Origin: Spirulina subsalsa FACHB-351
GTDB taxonomy: Bacteria; Cyanobacteriota; Cyanobacteriia; Cyanobacteriales; Spirulinaceae
Length of the DNA stretch: 58,943 nt
Direction of reading: 5' to 3'
Assembly: GCF_026130165.1 (NCBI RefSeq)
Contig: NZ_JAIHOM010000016.1
Span: 1 to 58,943 of the forward strand
This document shows positions 54,316 to 58,943 of the stretch, piece after piece (position 1 is the first letter of the stretch; the number at the start of each line of letters is the position of its first letter). The notes under the pieces were generated by a model. That model was not told where the DNA came from. It did no database searches and worked only from the letters and a program-made list of their open reading frames with translations. Made by a program: the position numbers and the translations under genes.

Positions 54316-54534
54316 GGGGGCAAAAACGTGAATTTTTTTATATTTTTATTAAAATTGTCTTGACAGAAATGAGATGTCTAGGCAGGATATTTTCCGGTCG
54401 TAGTTGCTGTCCGTTGGCAGTTGCTGTCCGTTGGCAGTGGCTCAGGATGCACTCTCTGGTTCTCAGTCAGAGCAGCATGATTCGACTGAGGAAGTTTTTT
54501 ATTCATAGTATCGAACAAAGGTGTTTTCTGTCCC
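54316..54534. other. Divergent menF-menA intergenic region
   Basis: 219 bp. Contains two adjacent copies of GTTGCTGTCCGTTGGCA (54405-54438). TTGACA at about 54358 is a possible -35 box for menA, but no well-spaced -10 box follows. Confidence 0.4.
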
Positions 54535-55434
54535 ATGACTACGACAAATTTTTCCCCAGAATCTCGTCGTGAACTGTGGTGGGCTGCTATTAAGCCCCCG
54601 ATGTACACCGTTGCAATTACGCCGATTTCTGTGGCAACGGCGGCAGTTTATGGAGCAACAGGTCAGATCAATGGGTTTACATTTGGGCTATTTTTAGTCT
54701 CAGCAATTGCGGTGATTGCTTGGATTAATTTGAGTAATGATGTTTTTGATTCAGAGACAGGAATTGATCAAAATAAAGCCCATTCTGTGGTGAATTTAAC
54801 CGGGAACAAAGCCCTAGTTTTTTGGCTCAGTAATGCTTGTTTGCTGGTGGGGATTGGGGGGATTGGTGCGATCGCCTATTTCCAACAAGATTGGCGTGTC
54901 CTCGGTGCGATCGCCCTCGCCTGTGCATTAGGCTATACCTACCAAGGCCCCCCCTTCCGTTTAGGATACCAAGGATTAGGAGAGTTGATCTGTTTAATCA
55001 CCTTCGGCCCCCTGACCTTCCTCGCCGTCTGTTACTCCCAAGCCTCCCCCCCCTCCCCTACCCTCTGGGGTGCTTCCCTCTTCGTGGGGATTAGCACCGC
55101 CATTATCCTGTTTTGTTCCCATTTCCACCAAGTCGAAGACGACTTAGCCGCCGGGAAGCGTTCCCCCATTGTCCGTCTCGGCACCGCCAAAGGCTCCACA
55201 GTCCTCGCTGTCTCTACGGTGAGTTTATACATCCTTACGCCCCTGTTCATCCTATGCGGCTACTTTTCCCCTTGGACTCTTCTCCTGTTCCTCACAGTGC
55301 CTGTAGCCTACGAATTAGTGAATCATGTGGGGCAATACCACAATCAACCGGACAAGGTGCGCAACTGTAAATTTATTGCCGTCAAACTCCACTTCTGGAC
55401 TGGTCTATGCTTAAGTTTAGGCTTAATTCTCTAG
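54535..55434 (+). CDS. menA: 2-carboxy-1,4-naphthoquinone phytyltransferase
   Basis: 299 residues with about eight membrane segments. WINLSNDVFDSETGIDQNKAHSVVNLTGN holds the first Asp-rich motif (NDxxDxxxD) that binds phytyl diphosphate through Mg2+, and HFHQVEDDLAAGKRSPIVRLG the second. It joins the phytyl chain to the naphthoate ring in the membrane. The cyanobacterial enzyme makes phylloquinone or menaquinone precursors. cobA-hemD starts 13 bp downstream. Confidence 0.95.
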   Translation: MTTTNFSPESRRELWWAAIKPPMYTVAITPISVATAAVYGATGQINGFTFGLFLVSAIAVIAWINLSNDVFDSETGIDQNKAHSVVNLTGNKALVFWLSNACLLVGIGGIGAIAYFQQDWRVLGAIALACALGYTYQGPPFRLGYQGLGELICLITFGPLTFLAVCYSQASPPSPTLWGASLFVGISTAIILFCSHFHQVEDDLAAGKRSPIVRLGTAKGSTVLAVSTVSLYILTPLFILCGYFSPWTLLLFLTVPVAYELVNHVGQYHNQPDKVRNCKFIAVKLHFWTGLCLSLGLIL

Positions 55435-55447
55435 CCCCTGATGAATC

Positions 55448-56971
55448 ATGAGATCCTCTGGAAAAGTGTACTTACTCGGGGCCGGAGTCCAAGACCGAGG
55501 CACCCTCACCCAACAAGCCCTAAACCTCCTACAACAGGCAGAAGTCCTCATTTATGATGCCCTCGTCGAGGATGACCTGTTACAGTACGTTCCCCCCCAC
55601 TGTGAGATCATCGACGTAGGCAAACGGGGGGGCAAACCTAGCACCCCTCAAGGGCAAATTAATCAACTCTTAGTGAAATACTGTCAACAGGGGAAACGAG
55701 TGATTCGCCTCAAAAGTGGAGATCCCCTGATTTTTGGCCGGGCCCGGGAAGAAGTGGAAGCCCTACAAGAAGCCCATTGTGCCTTTGAAATTGTCCCCGG
55801 CCTCTCCTCCGCCCTCGCCGCCCCCGCTTTAGCGGGAATTCCCCTGACGGACAAATATTTAAGCGGTTGTTTTGCCGTCCTCAGCGCCCACGCCCCAGCT
55901 ACCCTCAACTGGCAAGCCCTCGCCCAAATAGATACACTTGTATTGCTTATGGGCGGTCGTAATCTGCCCCAGATTGTGGAACACCTGCAAAATCAGGGCA
56001 AATTCCCGAGCCATCCCGTCGCCATTATTCAAAATGCCGGAAGCCCTGACCAACAAACCTGGGTGGGAACCTTAGCTGATATTGTAGAAAAAACGGCAGG
56101 GGTTGCCCTGTCCCCTTGTATTATCGTCGTGGGCGAAGTTGTGAGCTTACAGAATACCTTTCAATCCCCCCAGTCGTCCCCCTTAGCGGGAAAAATGATC
56201 TTAGTCACCCGGGCCGCAGACCAGGCCAGCACCTTTACCACCCTCTTGGAAGACCAAGGGGCAAGGGTGATAGAGATGCCGACCTTAGAGATTAGGCCGC
56301 CGAGTAGTTGGGAGGGATTGGATCAGGCGATCGCGCAACTGCCCCAATATGACTGGCTCATCCTCACCTCCGCCAACGGAGTAGAGTTCTTTTTTAATCG
56401 TCTGGCTGCCCTCAACCAAGATATCCGTCACCTTGCTGGGGTAAAAATTGCCGTAGTGGGCAAGAAAACCGCCAAATTCCTACAACAACGGGGACTACAA
56501 CCGGATTTTATCCCCCCCAACTTCGTCGCCGATGCCCTGATTGAACATTTCCCCGCATCTCTCCCCGGTCAAAAAATCCTGTTTCCCCGCGTAGAAACCG
56601 GGGGGAGGACGGTATTAGTGGAAGAATTAAGCCACCAAGGGGCCGACATTACCGAAGTAGCGGCCTATGAGTCCGGCTGTCCTGCCGCCATTGACCCCAC
56701 CGCCCTAGTCGCCCTACAACAGGGGAAAATTGACGTGATCACCTTCGCCAGTTCTAAAACCGTGCGCTACTTTGAACAACTGTTAAGCGAAGCAGTAGGG
56801 TCTGAGAAGATCCCCCACTTACTGGAAAACCTCTGTCTGGCCTCTATTGGTCCCCAAACTTCCCAGACTTGCCGAGAACTTTTCCAGCGTGTCGATGTCG
56901 AAGCGGCAGAATTCACCCTAGAAGGACTCACCGAGGCTTTAGTGAACTGGGCGAATCCCGAAAAACCGTGA
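55448..56971 (+). CDS. cobA-hemD: Uroporphyrinogen-III C-methyltransferase / synthase fusion (CobA-HemD)
   Basis: 507 residues. Residues 1-240 are CobA: VYLLGAGVQDRGTLTQQAL, VDVGKRGGKPSTPQGQINQLLV-like (IDVGKRGGK), RLKSGDPLIFGRAREEVEAL and GIPLTDKYLSG. This makes precorrin-2 with two SAM methylations. From 250 to 500 is HemD (ILVTRAADQASTFTTLLEDQGARVIEMPTLEI ... YDWLILTSANGVEFFF ... VITFASSKTVRYF), which closes the tetrapyrrole ring. The fusion supplies uroporphyrinogen III for heme, chlorophyll and bilins, and precorrin-2 for siroheme and cobalamin. Confidence 0.95.
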   Translation: MRSSGKVYLLGAGVQDRGTLTQQALNLLQQAEVLIYDALVEDDLLQYVPPHCEIIDVGKRGGKPSTPQGQINQLLVKYCQQGKRVIRLKSGDPLIFGRAREEVEALQEAHCAFEIVPGLSSALAAPALAGIPLTDKYLSGCFAVLSAHAPATLNWQALAQIDTLVLLMGGRNLPQIVEHLQNQGKFPSHPVAIIQNAGSPDQQTWVGTLADIVEKTAGVALSPCIIVVGEVVSLQNTFQSPQSSPLAGKMILVTRAADQASTFTTLLEDQGARVIEMPTLEIRPPSSWEGLDQAIAQLPQYDWLILTSANGVEFFFNRLAALNQDIRHLAGVKIAVVGKKTAKFLQQRGLQPDFIPPNFVADALIEHFPASLPGQKILFPRVETGGRTVLVEELSHQGADITEVAAYESGCPAAIDPTALVALQQGKIDVITFASSKTVRYFEQLLSEAVGSEKIPHLLENLCLASIGPQTSQTCRELFQRVDVEAAEFTLEGLTEALVNWANPEKP

Positions 56972-56975
56972 TACC

Positions 56976-58790
56976 TTGAATAGAATTGACCCACTGACTG
57001 TTGATATGATGGCTGTTCTAACTTTCCGCACAATGGGCAAATGGCGACGGTTTTGGGTGATTGTACTCTTGGGAGCGATCGCCTTTTCCGGCATCCTCTC
57101 CGGTTGTCGTTCCCTCCTTGTCTCCCAAGCTGCCCAAGTTCCCCAACTGGTGTTAAGCATCTTAAGTGATCCCAAAACCTTTAACGCTGTCCTCTCCGCA
57201 GAATCCCCCAACATCTTTGGCTTAACCTATGAGGGGTTAGTAACAGAAAACCCCATCACCGGAGAAATTGAACCCGTTTTAGCCGAATCGTGGGACTATT
57301 CCGACGATCAATTAAGTTTAACTTTCACCCTCAAAGAAAACTTAAAATGGTCCGATGGCGAACCTTTAACCGTAGATGATGTTGTCTTTACTTACAATCA
57401 ACTTTACCTCAACGAAGACATCCCCTCCAACGCCAGAGATAGCTTAAGAGTTGGACAAAATCAAGTCCTGCCCGAAGTGGAAAAAGTAGACGAACGACGA
57501 GTTAGATTTTCCGTCGTTGAACCCTTTGCCCCCTTCCTCGCCAACACTGGACTCCCCATCTTACCCGCCCACGCCCTACGAGAATCTGTCGAACAAAAAG
57601 ATTCCAGTGGCCGACCCTTATTTATGTCTAAATGGGGCATTGATACCCCCCCCGAGGAGATTGTTTTTAATGGTCCCTATGTCCTCAGAAATTACACCAC
57701 CAGTCAGCGCGTTACTTTTGAAAAAAATCCCTTTTATTGGGATAAAACCCCCACGGGAGAACAGAAACCCTTTATTGAACGAGTGGTCTGGCAAATTGTT
57801 GAATCCACCGATACATCATTCCTCCAATTTCGCTCCGGTAGCTTAGACTCCATCAGTGTTGCCCCGGACTTTTATTCCCTATTAAAACGGGAGGAAGAGC
57901 GAGGACAATTTACCATTCATAACGGCGGCCCCGCTTACGGGACAAGCTTTATTACCTTTAATTTAAACCAAGGTACTCGGAACGGTAGACCCCTAGTTGA
58001 TCCCATCCGTTCCCGGTGGTTTAATAATGTCAAATTCCGTCAAGCCGTCGCCTATGCTATTGACCGTCAACGGATGATTAATAACCTATATCGTGGCTTA
58101 GGCAGAAAACAAAACTCTCCGATTTCTATTCAATCTCCCTTCCACGATGACAGCTTAATAGGGTACGACTATAACCCAGAAAAGGCGAAAGAATTGTTAT
58201 TAGAAGCCGGGTTTCAATATAATGGGGCTGGGCAGTTATTGGATGATCAGGGTAATTTAGTGCGCTGGTCTTTGATGACTAATGCCGGAAACAAAATCCG
58301 GGAAGCAATGGCTTCTCAAATTAAGCAAGATTTAGAACAAATTGGGATGCAAATTGATTACGCTCCCTTAGCGTTTAATGTCTTGGTGGATCGTCTCAGT
58401 AACTCCTTAGAGTGGGAATGTTGCCTGTTAGGATTAACCGGGGGCAATGAACCCAACGATGGGGCGAATGTGTGGTTTCCTGAAGGAAACTTACATATGT
58501 TTAACCAAAAACCCCAAGCGGGACGAGAACCGATTGAAGGCTGGCAAGTGGCCGACTGGGAACACCGTATTGCTGATTTATATATTGCTGGGGCGAGAGA
58601 ATTGGATTTTGACCGACGGAAGGCGATTTATGTAGAAAGTCAGCAAATTGCCAACGAGTATTTACCCTTTATTTACTTGGTGAATCCCTTATCTTTAAGT
58701 GCTGTGCGCGATCGCATTCAAGGCATCGAATTCTCCGCCCTCGGTGGTGCATTCTGGGATCTCCCCAATTTAACCATTGCTAGTGAATAG
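56976..58790 (+). CDS. ABC transporter substrate-binding lipoprotein, peptide/nickel family
   Basis: 604 residues from the first possible start; ATG 57006 or 57033 (MGKWRRFWVIVLLG) would place the signal sequence nearer the N-terminus. A hydrophobic segment ending in LSGC is a lipobox. NIFGLTYEGLVTENPITGEIEPVLAESWDYSDDQLSLTFTLKENLKWSDGEPLTVDDVVFTYN is the classic SBP_bac_5 signature (oligopeptide/dipeptide/nickel binding). It probably sits in the periplasm, lipid-anchored. No permease genes follow within the window, so the partner transporter is not seen. Confidence 0.92.
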   Translation: MNRIDPLTVDMMAVLTFRTMGKWRRFWVIVLLGAIAFSGILSGCRSLLVSQAAQVPQLVLSILSDPKTFNAVLSAESPNIFGLTYEGLVTENPITGEIEPVLAESWDYSDDQLSLTFTLKENLKWSDGEPLTVDDVVFTYNQLYLNEDIPSNARDSLRVGQNQVLPEVEKVDERRVRFSVVEPFAPFLANTGLPILPAHALRESVEQKDSSGRPLFMSKWGIDTPPEEIVFNGPYVLRNYTTSQRVTFEKNPFYWDKTPTGEQKPFIERVVWQIVESTDTSFLQFRSGSLDSISVAPDFYSLLKREEERGQFTIHNGGPAYGTSFITFNLNQGTRNGRPLVDPIRSRWFNNVKFRQAVAYAIDRQRMINNLYRGLGRKQNSPISIQSPFHDDSLIGYDYNPEKAKELLLEAGFQYNGAGQLLDDQGNLVRWSLMTNAGNKIREAMASQIKQDLEQIGMQIDYAPLAFNVLVDRLSNSLEWECCLLGLTGGNEPNDGANVWFPEGNLHMFNQKPQAGREPIEGWQVADWEHRIADLYIAGARELDFDRRKAIYVESQQIANEYLPFIYLVNPLSLSAVRDRIQGIEFSALGGAFWDLPNLTIASE

Positions 58791-58943
58791 GGAATAGGGA
58801 ATAGGTAATAGGTAATAGGGAATAGGTAATAGGTAATAGGTAATAGGGAATAGGTAATAGGTAATAATTATCAATTGTCAATTGTCAATTATCAATTATC
58901 AATTCCCCTCTCCCCTGCCCCCCTGCTCCCCCGCTCCCCTGCT
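58787..58943. repeat. Composite intergenic repeat, copy 4 (runs off window)
   Basis: Directly at the stop codon: about eleven heptamer units (GGGAATA / GGTAATA), then AATTATCAATTGTCAATT dyads, then a C-rich array (CCCCTGCCCCCCTGCTCCCC) reaching the window edge. Order as in copy 2. Confidence 0.85.

Overview
The window comes from a cyanobacterium, probably a filamentous or otherwise repeat-rich lineage. The grounds are dense HIP1 octamers (GCGATCGC), several cyanobacteria- or plastid-restricted families (CGLD27, a DUF1818-type protein, a MenA-type phytyltransferase, a CobA-HemD fusion), a urea transporter operon behind a textbook NtcA promoter, many Uma2 nuclease-like genes, and long intergenic arrays of short tandem repeats. 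The species cannot be named from this sequence alone.

Layout. Positions 1-125 hold the 3' end of a TnpB gene and the right end of an IS605-family element. 0.15-13 kb is mostly housekeeping: a GntR regulator, a dienelactone hydrolase, an S1-domain protein, dapB, a repeat-tailed membrane protein, a 5'-truncated DNA methyltransferase, an FTR1 iron permease, rpsB-tsf, a conserved acidic protein and recG. 12.7-21.4 kb is an accessory island with four Uma2 genes plus a fifth fragment, two cyanobactin-type precursor peptides, and a PatG-like oxidase/macrocyclase gene split by a one-base frameshift in a C8 tract. The core of this island is bracketed by a perfect 55-bp direct repeat. 22.2-28.8 kb is a conflict/defence-type region: a NACHT-HEAT ATPase gene followed by three degenerate copies of its own 3' end, alternating with toxin-antitoxin and other small genes. 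28.9-41.1 kb carries gcvP, an Rpn-family nuclease gene with a partial duplicate, glycan-related enzymes, a mannosyl-3-phosphoglycerate phosphatase-like protein, and the yqeK-rsfS-CGLD27-asparaginase-RNase D run. 41.5-50.6 kb holds tRNA-Pro(UGG), a small HNH gene, urtABCDE, aroH, sppA and tRNA-Ser(CGA). 50.9-58.8 kb has tRNA-Pro(GGG), a DUF1818-like gene, gcvH, a MOSC protein, menF and menA (divergent), cobA-hemD and an oligopeptide-type binding lipoprotein.

Functional links. urtABCDE forms one urea import system under predicted nitrogen control. GcvP and GcvH are two parts of the glycine cleavage complex encoded 20 kb apart. MenF and MenA act early and late in phylloquinone synthesis. The two precursor peptides and the PatG-like protein fit one ribosomal peptide pathway, but the cyclodehydratase and leader protease (PatD, PatA) are not in the window, so the pathway is split, incomplete or decaying.

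Repeats. A composite intergenic element made of four modules in constant order recurs at 3.1, 36.7, 52.7 and 58.8 kb. An 11-copy 51-bp minisatellite separates urtA from urtB. MITE-like elements and small dispersed repeats are scattered elsewhere. No CRISPR array, rRNA or complete insertion sequence was seen.
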